Counted from the stretch's first letter, positions 45,284-57,203 are shown. The stretch: 64,000 nt of DNA from Cherax quadricarinatus (GCF_038502225.1 NC_091293.1:16971552-17035551); one strand, 5' to 3'. Notes: a model not told the origin generated them from the sequence alone. Numbers and translations are program-made.

Positions 45284-46634
45284 TCGAGTACAGAAAAGTT
45301 GATAGAAGCAGAAGATACTTGAAGACGATGTAATCAGTCAAGTATCTTCTGCTTTGTTACAAAAAACGCAATTCTAAAAGCTTAGAAATCTCCAGTGAAT
45401 ACTAGAAAGAACTGCCCTTCTAGCATCCAGCCTGTTACTGGGTTTTCGTAACAAGTAGTCAGTATCCTTGTCCAATTATCCATTAGAATTCAGTATGAAT
45501 TAATAGTGCTTCAGGATTACAACTGGTAGGCTACTAACTAGAGCAATTAAAATTTAATAAATTTGTTAATCATTAAGTTGTCTAGGCGTATATCAAATTA
45601 AATTAAATTATTCACAGTAATTAAAATAATATCACTTCTCTCAAGTACAATATTATTGTGCTGAAAGCACATATCACATTTATAATTCTTAAGTACTGTC
45701 TGGTACATTAACATTTAATAAGATATTACAAATATGTACAAGTAATTTTGTGTATGTGTGTAAGTGCTCTAAGTAGTTCGCTATGTCTCAAGACTCGACT
45801 AGACTTAAACAAGTGACTGACAAAGTCCTCAAATAAACTAACTTCTTGGCCAACTGGCAATCAGAACAGTCTGCTTGAACAATAAAAAGAATGCTAAGCC
45901 CAATAGCAATACAACAAGCAACTGCGACACAGAATCAGGAACAAGGAGATAATATAATGACGCTAAGTAGGGACCATCAGCAGATCCTCCACAAAAGTCA
46001 CAAAACTCCCATACTACTGAATCTAAGTTCAGCATAAGAAAATCCCCGACTGTGATAATACACAGATACCAGTACAAATTAGGTCAGAAGCTACAGCTCA
46101 AGACCCCGAGTTGATTAGAGTGTCTATGCGACACACAACCTCAGTACAACGTCGAAAATCACTAAGTCTATACAATGTTCTGTGAGCAGAGTTCTACAGA
46201 ACTAACAAGAATAATGAGACAGATAATCTGTCCAACCACCAAGCGAGTCTAGACCAGACTGAATACTTCAGGCGAGGTGAGGACACCCCCCCCCCTCGAT
46301 CACGTGATAGCTCCGTGGGTTGCTGCCCAGCAACAACGAGAAGCCGGCAGTCTAACGAGCCACAAGCGATAATTACAGTAGTTAGACAATCAAGACTTGA
46401 ACTGAGCACATAATATGTTACATCCTACCTCACAAAATTTAGCTAAGTCAAATAATAATAATATAAAGCAATATATTTACGATTTAGCTATTATCGCAAA
46501 TATAAGCAATATAAAATTATATGAAAAGGTGATAATTATATATATACATTATATTCATAATCATAATATACATTATATATATTGCAACCCATTCAGGGGT
46601 TGCAACATGCTTCTATCAACTTTTCTGTACTCGA

Positions 46635-46667
46635 CTGAAGAAGCCTACTGTGTAGGCGAAACGTTTC
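46635..46667 (+). ncRNA. HH-B hammerhead motif, right end
   Basis: Same as the left-end motif, with the full four-pair stem I. AAATAAAGATACC follows. Confidence 0.72.
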
Positions 46668-46740
46668 GAAATAAAGATACCTAACTGTTGCATATGTGTC
46701 TTACCTAACAACCTGTCGGTATTTTATACCATTTTAATGT

Positions 46741-46783
46741 TCAGTAGGCCTGTTGCAGTGTTCCTTCTTTCTTATGTTCTTAA
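46741..46783 (+). mobile_element. LINE-C 3' end (copy C5), right part
   Basis: Resumes with the right target duplication and ends in CTTTCTTATGTTCTTA, the LINE-C tail. The antisense host starts at 46784. Confidence 0.85.
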
Positions 46784-48850
46784 AACTAACCCCTATGGAA
46801 CACCGCTTGTGATGCTTTCCCACTCTGATTTCTCCCCATTTATGCACACTAACTCTTTGTTGCCTATCTGTCAGCCACACCTCTATCCAGGAAAAAAATT
46901 CTCCTCCTATTCTGTGTGCCTTAACTTGCCTAAATAGTCTCCAATGTGGGACTCTGTCAAAAGACTTACTGAAGTCCATTTACACAATATCATTTTCATT
47001 ACCATGATCTACCTCCTCAAATATCTTAGTGAAAAAAGTTAGTTCGTAAGGCAGAGATGCCATTTTGTAAAACTGTGCTGAGATTCATTAATCAATTTAT
47101 GTCTTTCAAGATTGCTACGAATAGCCTCGGCAATTATAAATTCCATCAATTTTTCCAATGTGGTGGTTAGGCTTATTGATCTGTGGTTCAAAGCAAAGGA
47201 CCTGTCACCTGATTTGTAGACAGGTATCACTTTTGCCATTTTCCACTTATCTGGTACTATGCCAGTTCATAGAGAAAAGCTGGAAAGACTAGCCAAAGGT
47301 TCAATAAGTTCTGATTTACATTCCTTCAAAACCTTTATGAACAGTTCGTCAGGCCCCGGGAATTTGTTAGGTTTTAATTTATCTATTAGTCTGAGAACCA
47401 TGTCACTAATGACTTGGATCATGCATAACATATCATCGTTCAGCTCAACATAGTTTATTATTTCTGGAATTTCACTAGTATCTCCCTGCGTAAAAAAACT
47501 GAGAAGAAATAAATGTTAAAAATTCTACACATTTCCTTATCACTCTCAGTGAACTGACCTGAGTGACTTTTGAGCTGGCATATCTTGTCCCTAGTCTTAC
47601 TTCCGTATACCTGAAAGAAACCCTTTGGATTACTCTCCGAATCCCTTATGATTTTAACCTCATAATCGCTTGCTTTTCTTATTTGCTTTTATTTCATGCT
47701 TTAATTGAATATACTGATTTCTTAAGTGCCCCTCTCCTCTTTTGATTCGCCTGTATATGCCTCTATTATGACCTGTGAGGTGTTTTAATCTGTTGTTTAT
47801 CCATTTTGGATCATTTTTGCTTGATGTAATTTCTCTATTTGGAACGTACGTTGTCTATGCAGCTAGAACTATGCTCTGAAAATCGACATATTGACACCTA
47901 TCACCACCTACATGACCTAAAGTCAGGTTATTCCACTTCAACCCACCCAAGAAATTTTGCAAACCTGTGAATCAGCCAAGCGGAAGTCAGGGACAGAGAC
48001 TTGATTGTAGTTATTAGAGTAATTCCATTAAAATTGAAACTGACTGATTTGTGATTGCTTTCCCCAAGCTCATCATTAACCTCAGGATTATTAGTGATTC
48101 CTTGTTGGCAAGAACCAAGTCAAGTAGGTTATTTCCTCTAGTTGGTTCTGTCACAAACTGTCTTAAAAAGCAATCCTGAATCATATCAAGAAAATCGCTA
48201 GACTCCAGATTTCCTGTCATATTGCTCCAATCAATTTGTCTAAAGTTAAAATCTCCCATTAACACAACATTTTCCTATCTAGAATCCTTATGAATTTCGT
48301 CCCATAGTAGCTTACTGCACTCCCTATCAAAGTTTGGAGGCGTATAAATCACACCCAAAATTAAATTTGCACGACCCTCAATTAAACTGTAGCCAAACAG
48401 ATTCTGTGTCCGACGCTTCTAAATTTATATCTTGCCTTACAAAATAAATTCAAATTATCTCTGACATACATCGCCACCCTACTACCCTTCCTATTGACCC
48501 TATCAGTTTGGAATAGTTTAAAGCCTTGTATGTGGCATTCAGAAGGCATTATCTATTTTTCAGATTGAACCAGGTCTCCGTTATGGCAATAATATCTATG
48601 CTACCTGCACATGCGATTAATCTCAGCTCATCTATCTAATTTCTTACTCTCCTACTAGTAGTATAGTAAACTTTGTTAGATAAAAGGACACAAGTGCAAC
48701 TAATGTAACATTTTGTTGTGGCAACATATCGCTCTCCAGGAGCAACTTTATTAAGAATATCTTTTACACATATCTCTGATGCATTCTGGTAATATCTGCT
48801 GTTTTCAGCCCTAGTGCTGCAACCTGATGCTGGAAGTGAAGGCTGCCTAC
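46784..48850 (-). pseudogene. Antisense LINE-C, 5' part of a split copy
   Basis: Reverse complement encodes ORF2 from the inter-ORF region (about 48690-48850, resembling 42106-42290) through the endonuclease (GDFNFRQIDWSNM near 48240, LDLVLANKESL near 48120) to the RT (YKSGDRSFALNHRSISLT near 47190, MDFSKSFDRVPH near 46970, up to GVP at 46800). Many frameshifts. It stops at 46784, exactly where the fragment at 41188 would continue, so both are one copy split by C5. Confidence 0.82.
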
Positions 48851-48944
48851 ATAACCCTGTCTGTCACAACTTGTACTTCTGAGTGGTTGAATGTGTCAGC
48901 CTCTCATCTGAGCTTCTCTTTGTTTCTTAGTGTTTGTTCATGGT
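48851..48944. other. Short unassigned spacer
   Basis: Between the antisense LINE-C and a decayed HH-A copy. Nothing recognisable. Confidence 0.3.
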
Positions 48945-49165
48945 ATGATAAATGGTTTAGAAAACCGACAAGTTGAAGAATGAGACACTTTCTTCAAGAT
49001 TGATGGACTGAACATATCGATTCCAGGTTGAGGGACTGATTACCTCAAACTCCTCCTCTCCTTACACCATTCTTTGTATTGAACTGATAAAGCAACTGTG
49101 TGGCAAAACCGAAACGTTTCCTCAATAAGAGTCTGCATAAGTGTCTCACTATTCACAGTGTCCTT
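48945..49165. mobile_element. Decayed HH-A copy
   Basis: Short minus-strand tail (AAACCGACAAGTTGAAGAATGAGACAC) joined to a plus-strand 3' half with GGTTGAGGGACTGATTACC. The ribozyme region has CTGATAA, a broken stem II (GCAAC/GTGGC) and an insertion around GAAAC. No target duplication seen. Confidence 0.7.
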
Positions 49166-49345
49166 GTTAATTTAGAATGTACCGAGCTGCCTTGGTTTCA
49201 GATTACTGCTAACCACAACTCCTAAATCTTTTTTGCAATCAGTGATATTAAGTTCTACATTATAAATGTATAAGTGTCATGGTTATTTTCTTTTCCAATG
49301 CTTAGAACTTTGCCCTTGTCTACATTAAACTGCATCTGCCACCAC
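49166..49345 (-). pseudogene. Antisense LINE-C fragment
   Basis: Corresponds to the LINE-C RT segment around NIDKCKVLNVG and KKDLGVLV in reverse complement (compare 44390-44520). Its end merges with the CTA/CCA simple repeat. Confidence 0.7.
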
Positions 49346-49437
49346 TACCACCACTACTACTATTACTACCACCACCACTACTACTGTTACTACCACCACC
49401 ACTACTACTATCACCACTACCACTGCTATTACCACTA
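49340..49437. repeat. ACC/ACT trinucleotide repeat, left part
   Basis: Imperfect CCACTACCACC-type repeat interrupted at 49438 by a MITE. Confidence 0.85.
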
Positions 49438-49778
49438 CAGGTCGGACAGACATCACTAATGAGGCAATCAGTTATCTGGCTCCGTCAGTAATCTGGTACT
49501 AATTTTGGCTGGCATAATTTCAAATTTCATCATTATGCTGACTCAAATTATATTGACTCAAATTTCATCATTATACTGACTCAGAAATTGTGTAGATGTT
49601 GTAAATCCACAGCAGCAAGCCAGTAGAGGACAAAGCAGTGAAGAAAATAAGATGTAGCAGAGTCTCTGTTGATAGGTTAATTAAGTGTATTCTAACCTAA
49701 CCACTCTGTAATCCGGCAAACTCACTAATCCGGCACACTACAGGTTCCAATGATGCCGGACTAGTGATGGCCAACCTA
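49438..49778. mobile_element. Tigger/pogo-like MITE
   Basis: A 341-bp non-coding element flanked by TA (49436-49437 and 49779-49780). The left end starts CAGGTCGG...CATCACTA and the right end, in reverse complement, reads AGGTTGGCCATCACTAGTCC. These are imperfect terminal inverted repeats. Tandem AATCCGGCA motifs inside the right end are typical of Tigger-like termini. It has no transposase and would depend on an autonomous relative. Confidence 0.72.
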
Positions 49779-49780
49779 TA

Positions 49781-50034
49781 CCACTACTGGAACTACCACC
49801 ACTACTTCTACCACCACTACTTCTACCACCACTACTACCACCATCACTCCTACCACCACCTTTACTACCACTACCACCACCATTATTACCACTACCACCA
49901 CCATTACTACCCCCACCACCACAACCACCACTACTACCACCACTACCACTACTACAACCACCACAACCACTATTACTATCACCACTACCATTACTATTAC
50001 CACTACTTAAATTACCACCACCACTACTACTCAG
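49781..50034. repeat. ACC/ACT trinucleotide repeat, right part
   Basis: Continuation of the repeat at 49340-49437. Its frames encode only His/Tyr or Val runs. Confidence 0.9.
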
Positions 50035-51636
50035 GGTTCAATGAACCGTAAATCTGACTAACAGTCGACAATCTAAATGATTTTTTTTATGACCGAGACT
50101 CTAAAATTTCTAAAATCATCATAACACAACAGGACTTTGAAAAAGCAATAAATGACCTGGCCATGCACTCTGCCCCAGGTCCAGACTCATGGAACTCTCA
50201 CATGCCTTAAATATTCTATTGAGAGGGAGCATGGACACAGGTGTCACCAACAACATCAGACATTAGCCCACACTCCACAAACGTGACAGGAAAGCAATTG
50301 CAAAGAATTACAAAGCGACAACACTAACGTATCACATCATAAGAATCTTTGAAAGGGTTGTAAGAAGCAAGATCGCCACCCACTTAGATACCCATCAGTT
50401 GCACAACCCAGGGCAGCACGGGTTTAGAGCGGGTCGCTCCTGCCTCTCACAACTACTGGACCACTATGACATGGTCTTGGATACTCTGGAGGACAAACAA
50501 AATGGAGATGTAGTATACTTCTACATTTAAAATTGCAATCATGGTGTAATAGCACAAATAATGTATGATAAAGGAATAACAGGAAAAGTGGGTAGATAAA
50601 TCTATAACTTTCTAACAAATAATATACAAGCGGTAATAGTAATCAGAGTGAAGTCAGAGGTTGCTACTGTGAGAAGCTCTGTTCCATAAAGTACAGTACT
50701 CGCTCACATCCTTTTCCTCATCCTCATAATTGACACAGAGAAAGATGTAAGCTACAACACTGTGTCCGCCTTTGCTGATGACACTCGAATTTGCATGACA
50801 GTCATCATCGAAGACACTGCAGACCTCCATGAGGATATCAACCAAATCTTTAAGTGGGTTGCAGAAAAAAATATGATGTTCAACGAAGACAAGTTTCAAT
50901 TATTCCTCTACGGAAAACTGGAGGAAATAAAATCTGGATCCGATTATAAAATAAATTCCAACGACACAATAGAGCGAAAACTAATATGAAGGACCTGGGA
51001 GTGATGATGTCAGAGAATGTCACTTTCAAAGATCACAACAATGTATCTACCGCATCTGCTAGGAAAATGATAGGATAGATAATGAGAACCTTCAAAAACC
51101 AGAGATGCCAAGACCATGATGATTCTCTTCAAATCACTGTTCTCTCTAGGCCGGAATACTGCTGTACACTAGCGGCCCCTTTCATGGCAGGCGAAGTTAC
51201 GGACATGGAGAATATACAGAGAAATTTCATGGCACGTGAAAATACGATAAAGCGCCTAAATTACTGGGAACGGTTGAAGTCCTTTGATCTGCACTTCCTG
51301 GAATGCAAGCGAGAAAGATACATTATAATATACACATAGAAAATCCTAGAAGGACTACTCCCAAATCTGCCTAAAAATCACTCCCTACGAAAGCAAAAGA
51401 CTCGGCAGAAGAAACATTCCCCATTGAAAAGCAGGGGCGTCACGAGTACACTAAGAGACAACACAATATGTGTTAGGGGCGCCTAAACTATTTGATCAGC
51501 TGGGCTGTGGTTTGTACATTGGAGTGTGTGCAGCTGGCAGTAACAGCCTGGTTGATCAGGCCCTGATCCACCGCGAGGCCTGGTCACGGACCTGGCCGCA
51601 GGGGCGTTGACCCCCGAAATACCCTCCAAGTATTCT
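50035..51636 (+). pseudogene. LINE-A copy, RT region to 3' end (heavily decayed)
   Basis: Aligns by eye with 24720-26174. Recognisable pieces are the QHGFRAGRSCLSQLLDHYDM segment (about 50410-50470), AFADDTRIC with the catalytic Asp pair (about 50768-50800), VMMSENVTFKDHN, LNYWERLKSFDL and the 3' block GCAGGGGCGTTGACCCCCG. It ends TTCTCCAG at 51636. There are multiple stops, frameshifts and deletions. The 5' part before the RT is missing. Confidence 0.85.
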
Positions 51637-51800
51637 CCAGATGTACTACTACTACTACCAGTACTACTACGACTACCACTATTACACCACTACCACTACT
51701 ACCCCTACTTCCACCACCCCTACCCCACTACTGCGATTACTACTACCACCACGACTATCACCACCACCACCACTGACAGTATTACTACCTCTACCCAGGA
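51637..51800. repeat. CTA/CCA simple repeat at LINE-A 3' end
   Basis: Starts immediately after the LINE-A terminus with ACTACTACTACTACC and degrades into CCACC-rich sequence. It may have grown from the LINE tail. Confidence 0.8.
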
Positions 51801-52081
51801 GCTATGAGAGGGCGGTTCAGCCGGTACATTGGTCCGAGACCCGGCTGTGAACCTCTGAAATGACCCCCTGGCCATAGACGTTTTTATTTTTAATTTTTTC
51901 ATTCGATGTTTTGGTAATTTCAACTAATTTTAGTTAATTTAGAAAAATAATTATATAGAATTCACTTAGACTTCTAAATTCTGGTTGCTGATCAATGTTC
52001 ACATTTTCCGAAAACCTGTCTTTTGTTTTTTAATTGATAATGTTGTTGCATGACTGAGTTTGTTTTAATGATGTTAAGAGG
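51801..52081. other. Spacer without recognised gene
   Basis: Begins with GC-rich sequence around GGTTCAGCCGGTACATTGG and becomes AT-rich. No gene recognised. Confidence 0.35.
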
Positions 52082-52515
<434 letters not shown>

Positions 52516-52551
52516 TTAAGGTTAACTGTGTCTCGAAAATGACCTATTGAT

Positions 52552-53478
52552 TTAGCAAGACTGAGTATTGAATCAAGCATTGTCGTAGTAAGACTGAGTA
52601 TTGAATCAAGCATTGTCATAACAAGACTGAGTATTGAATCAAGCATTGTCGTAGGAAGATTGAGTATTGAATCAAGCATTGTCATAACAAGACTGAGTAC
52701 TGAATCAAGCATTGTCATAACAAGACTGAGTACTGAATCAAGCATTGTCGTAGGAAGATTGAGTATTGAATCAAGCATTGTCATAACAAGACTGAGTATT
52801 GAATCAAGCATTGTCATAACAAGACTGAGTATTGAATCAAGCATTGTCATAACAAGACTGAGTATTGAATCAAGCATTGTCGTAGGAAGATTGAGTATTG
52901 AATCAAGCATTGTCATAGTAAGACTGAGTATTGAATCAAGCATTGTCGTAGTAAGACTGAGTATTGAATCAAGCATTGTCATAACAAGACTGAGTATTGA
53001 ATCAAGCATTGTCGTAGGAAGATTGAGTATTGAATCAAGCATTGTCATAACAAGACTGAGTACTGAATCAAGCATTGTCATAACAAGACTGAGTACTGAA
53101 TCAAGCATTGTCGTAGGAAGATTGAGTATTGAATCAAGCATTGTCATAACAAGACTGAGTATTGAATCAAGCATTGTCATAACAAGACTGAGTATTGAAT
53201 CAAGCATTGTCATAACAAGACTGAGTATTGAATCAAGCATTGTCATAACAAGACTGAGTATTGAATCAAGCATTGTCGTAGGAAGATTGAGTATTGAATC
53301 AAGCATTGTCATAGTAAGACTGAGTATTGAATCAAGCATTGTCGTAGTAAGACTGAGTATTGAATCAAGCATTGTCATAACAAGACTGAGTATTGAATCA
53401 AGCATTGTCGTAGGAAGATTGAGTATTGAATCAAGCATTGTCTTTGTAGGACTGAGTATTGAATCAAGCATTGTTAAA
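52552..53478. repeat. 33-bp minisatellite
   Basis: 28 copies of a 33-bp unit AGTATTGAATCAAGCATTGTC plus a variable 12-bp part (ATAACAAGACTG, GTAGGAAGATTG or ATAGTAAGACTG). The order of variant units repeats: two ACTGAATC units recur at 52699 and 53062, so an 11- to 12-unit block (363 or 396 bp) was duplicated. The 286- and 361-codon frames follow the period and are not genes. Confidence 0.95.
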
Positions 53479-53519
53479 GAAAATGACTTAGATAGTCTTA
53501 CTAGATATTTTTTAGACTA

Positions 53520-53634
53520 AAAAGACCAGAAAAGTTAATTAATTAGTCTGAGTATATATTAAAATTTCAAGAATATATTTTACGGTGAAAGTATTTATAA
53601 AACGTTTAAAAATTTAGGCACTTGTATAGTTACA
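53520..53634. other. Spacer before the gap
   Basis: AT-rich sequence with no recognised feature. Confidence 0.35.
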
Positions 53635-53734
53635 NNNNNNNNNNNNNNNNNNNNNNNNNNNNNNNNNNNNNNNNNNNNNNNNNNNNNNNNNNNNNNNNNN
53701 NNNNNNNNNNNNNNNNNNNNNNNNNNNNNNNNNN
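53635..53734. other. Assembly gap (100 N)
   Basis: Exactly 100 N, a conventional placeholder for a gap of unknown length. Sequence on the two sides need not be adjacent at the stated distance. Confidence 0.99.
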
Positions 53735-54694
53735 TTGACATTAAGAGGGACATTAAAAAGGGGATAAGAAAAGCTAAAAGGGACTATGAAATTAAAGTTG
53801 CTAGGGATTCAAAAACTAACCCAAAAAGTTTTTTCCAGGTCTATAGAACAAAAGTCAGAGATAAGATAGGTCCCCTTAAAAATAACTATGGGCATCTTAC
53901 TGACAAAGAGAATGAAATGTTCTCGATTTTAAATAATTATTTTCTCTCGGTTTTTACACAGGAAGACACTAATAATATTCCGGTAATTAATTTTTATAGT
54001 GGATCAGAAGAAGATAAATTATGTAACATCACAGTCACTAGTGAAATGGTTGTGAAGCAGATAGACCGACTGAAGCAAAATAAGTCACCGGGTCCTGATG
54101 AGGTTTTTTCAAGGGTTCTTAAGGAATGCAAAATGGAAGTCTGTGAACCATTAACTAATATTTTTAATTTATCTCTTCAAACAGGTGTAGTGTCTGATAT
54201 GTGGAAGATGGCTAATGTAATTCCTATTTTTAAAACAGGGGACAAGTCGTTACCGTCAAATTACCGCCCAATAAGCCTGACCTCAATTGTAGGCAAATTA
54301 CTAGAGTCAATTATAGCTGAGATTATAAGAAGCCATCTCGATAAGCATAGCTTGATTAATGATACTCAGCATGGATTCACAAGAGGCCGGTCTTGTCTAA
54401 CTAATTTATTAACTTTCTTCAGTAAAGCTTTTGAGGCTGTTGACCAGGATAAAGAATTTGATATTGTTTACTTAGATTTTAGTAAGGCATTTGATAGAGT
54501 TCTGCACCAAAGACTGTTGAAGAAAGTAGCAGCTCATGGCATTGGGGGAAGGGTGCTCTCGTGGATCGAATCATGGCTCACAGATAGGAAGCAGAGAGTG
54601 TCCATAAATGGGGTTAAATCCGAGTGGGGATCAGTAACAAGTGGGGTTCCACAGGGATCAGTCTTGGGCCCGTTGTTGTTTATAATATATATCA
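53735..54694 (+). pseudogene. LINE-C copy C8, RT left part (host of a nested insertion)
   Basis: Open from the gap edge: linker [20 protein letters not shown], then the RT with [28 protein letters not shown] (catalytic Asp), [17 protein letters not shown]. It breaks at 54694, just before the INDLDEGITSD position. The missing continuation (EGITSDMSKFADDTKIG) begins at 58966, so 54695-58965 is an insertion in this copy. Confidence 0.85.
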
Positions 54695-54813
54695 TCTGTT
54701 GACTTACACTTATCATCTGTTGACTTCACACTTATCATCTGTTGACTTTACACTTATCATCTGTTGACTATACACTTATCATCTGTTGACTACACACTTA
54801 TCATCTGTTGACT
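54693..54813. repeat. 20-24 bp tandem repeat at a LINE-C 5' junction
   Basis: Six imperfect copies of ATCATCTGTTGACT plus a short spacer (TACACTT, CACACTT). The seed CACTTATCTGTTGACTGGGG is present once in the related LINE-C copy at 60016. The repeat sits exactly at the 5' end of the truncated copy C9. Confidence 0.88.
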
Positions 54814-56275
54814 GGGGTAACGAAGAGAGCTATCAATATGACAGTTTTCTGAACACAATACATGCTGCTCAAAGAACGTTTATCCCTTATAAGGAAATTA
54901 GATCAAATAGAAATGACCCAAAGTGGATGAATAATAGGCTGAAATATCTACTAGGGCATAAGAAAGGAATTTATAGGCGTATCAAAAGAGGCGAGGGTCA
55001 TCTTATGAATCAGTATATTGACATTAAGAGGGACATTAAAAAGGGGATAAGAAAAGCTAAAAGGGACTATGAAATTAAAGTTGCTAGGGATTCTAAAACT
55101 AACCCAAAAATTTTTTTCCAGGTCTATAGAACAAAAGTCAGAGATAAGATAGGTCCCCTTAAAAATAACTATGGGCATCTTACTGACAAAGAGAATGAAA
55201 TGTGCTCGATTTTAAATAATTATTTTCTCTCGGTTTTTACACAGGAAGACACTAATAATATTCCGGTAATTAATTTTTATAGTGGATCAGAAGAAGATAA
55301 ATTAAGTAACATCACAGTCACTAGTGAAATGGTTGTGAAGCAGATAGACAGACTGAAGCAAAATAAGTCACCGGGTCCTGATGAGGTTTTTTCAAGGGTT
55401 CTAAAGGAATGCAAAATGGAAGTCTGTGAACCATTAACTAATATTTTTAATTTATCTCTTCAAACAGGTGCAGTGTCTGATATGTGGAAGATGGCTAATG
55501 TAATTCCTATTTTTAAAACAGGGGACAAGTCGTTACCGTCAAATTACCGCCCAATAAGCCTGACCTCAATTGTAGGCAAATTACTAGAGTCAATTATAGC
55601 TGAGATTATAAGAAGCCATCTCGATAAGCATAGCTTGATTAATGATACTCAGCATGGATTCACAAGAGGCCGGTCTTGTCTAACTAATTTATTAACTTTC
55701 TTCAGTAAAGCTTTTGAGGCTGTTGACCACGATAAAGAATTTGATATTATATACTTAGATTTTAGTAAGGCATTTGATAGAGTTAGGCACCAAAGACTGT
55801 TGAAGAAAGTAGCAGCTCATGGCATTGGGGGAAGGGTGCTCTCGTGGATCGAATCATGGCTCACAGACAGGAAGCAAAGAGTGTCCATAAATGGGGTTAA
55901 ATCCGAGTGGGGATCAGTAACAAGTGGCGTTCCACAGGGATCAGTCTTGGGCCCGTTGTTGTTTATAATATATATCAATGATCTTGATGAAGGAATTACT
56001 AGTGATATGAGCAAATTCGCCGATGACACGAAGATAGGTAGGATAATTGATTCAGACGTAGATGTTAGGGAACTTCAGGATGATTTAGACAAACTCTACT
56101 CTTGGTCAGAAAAGTGGCAGATGCAGTTCAATGTAGATAAATGCAAGGTTCTGAAGCTCGGGAGTGTCCATAACCCTAGCACTTATAAATTAAATAATGT
56201 AGAACTTAACCATACAGATTGCGAAAAGGACTTGGGGGTTATGGTAAGCAGCAACCTTAAACCAAGACAGCAATG
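54814..56275 (+). pseudogene. LINE-C copy C9, RT (nested in C8), left part
   Basis: 5'-truncated. The frame is open from 54786 to 56275: the WGNEESYQYDSFLNTIHAAQ region, the linker, and a complete RT with [24 protein letters not shown] and FADDTKIG (about 56010-56040). It stops at KPRQQ because an HH-B array is inserted in the codons that follow. The last nine bases (56267-56275) are the left target duplication ACAGCAATG. Very close to C8 in sequence, so recent. Confidence 0.88.
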
Positions 56276-56349
56276 AACATTAAAATGGTATAAAATACCG
56301 ACAGATTGTTAGGTAAGACACATATGCAACAGTTAGGTATCTTTATTTT

Positions 56350-56382
56350 GAAACGTTTCGCCTACACAGTAGGCTTCTTCAG
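56350..56382 (-). ncRNA. HH-B hammerhead motif, array 1
   Basis: CTGAAGA core with intact six-pair stem II. The third stem I pair is C-A rather than C-G, as in the other motifs of this array. Confidence 0.62.
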
Positions 56383-56749
56383 TCGAGTACAGAAAAGTTG
56401 ATAGAAGCAGAAGATACTTGAAGACGATGTAATCAGTCCATCACCCTTAAAGTTTTGAGGTGGTCAGTCCCTCAGTCTGGAGAAGAGCATTGTTCCGTTG
56501 TCTGAAACAATATGAAGTTGAAGTGACAGAATCGGGCCTTATATAGTGCCAGGTGAGATGTAGGTTGATTTGGGAGGGCAGGTCCCTCTCAAACCCAGCC
56601 GTTCTCACTAGTAGAGGTTGTCGAAGTTGATGGTCTGTACCAAGATACCCTTGTGTTGCAGTGTCTGACAGAATGAACATTAAAATGGTATAAAATACCG
56701 ACAGATTGTTAGGTAAGACACATATGCAACAGTTAGGTATCTTTATTTT

Positions 56750-56782
56750 GAAACGTTTCGCCTACACAGTAGGCTTCTTCAG
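56750..56782 (-). ncRNA. HH-B hammerhead motif, array 2
   Basis: Identical, 400 bp after array motif 1. Confidence 0.62.
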
Positions 56783-57203
56783 TCGAGTACAGAAAAGTTG
56801 ATAGAAGCAGAAGATACTTGAAGACGATGTAATCAGTCCATCACCCTTAAAGTTTTGAGGTGGTCAGTCCCTCAGTCTGGAGAAGAGCATTGTTCCGTTG
56901 TCTGAAACAATATGAAGTTGAAGTGACAGAATCGGGCCTTATATAGTGCCAGGTGAGACGTAGGTTGATTTGGGAGGGCAGGTCCCTCTCAAACGTTTCA
57001 AAATAAAGATACCTAACTGTTGCATATGTGTCTTACCTAACAATCTGTCGGTATTTTATACCATTTTAATGTTCATTCTGTCAGACACTGCAACACAAGG
57101 GTATCTTGGTACAGACCATCAACTTCGACAACCTCTACTAGTGAGAACGGCTGGGTTTGAGAGGGACCTGCCCTCCCAAATCAACCTACGTCTCACCTGG
57201 CAC

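Larger units (their letters stand above)
45212..46740. mobile_element. HH-B element with inverted ends and unrelated interior
   Basis: A 1529-bp insertion flanked by an exact 14-bp duplication (45198-45211 and 46741-46754). The left end (45212 to about 45355) is an HH-B 3' region on the minus strand. The right end (about 46609-46740) is the same region on the plus strand. The interior 45360-46608 is AT-rich and unrelated to HH-B. It ends in an AT-rich stretch and a hairpin with 7-bp stem (GCAACCC...GGGTTGC, about 46583-46604). No interior frame exceeds 89 codons. The longest minus-strand frame (45838-46077) is hydrophobic and unrecognised. Confidence 0.82.

Noticed and set aside
53735..55985. 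Tandem duplication of a LINE RT (offset about 1284 bp)
   Set aside because: The continuation of the first copy is at 58966, so these are host and nested copies. An assembly error next to the gap cannot be excluded.
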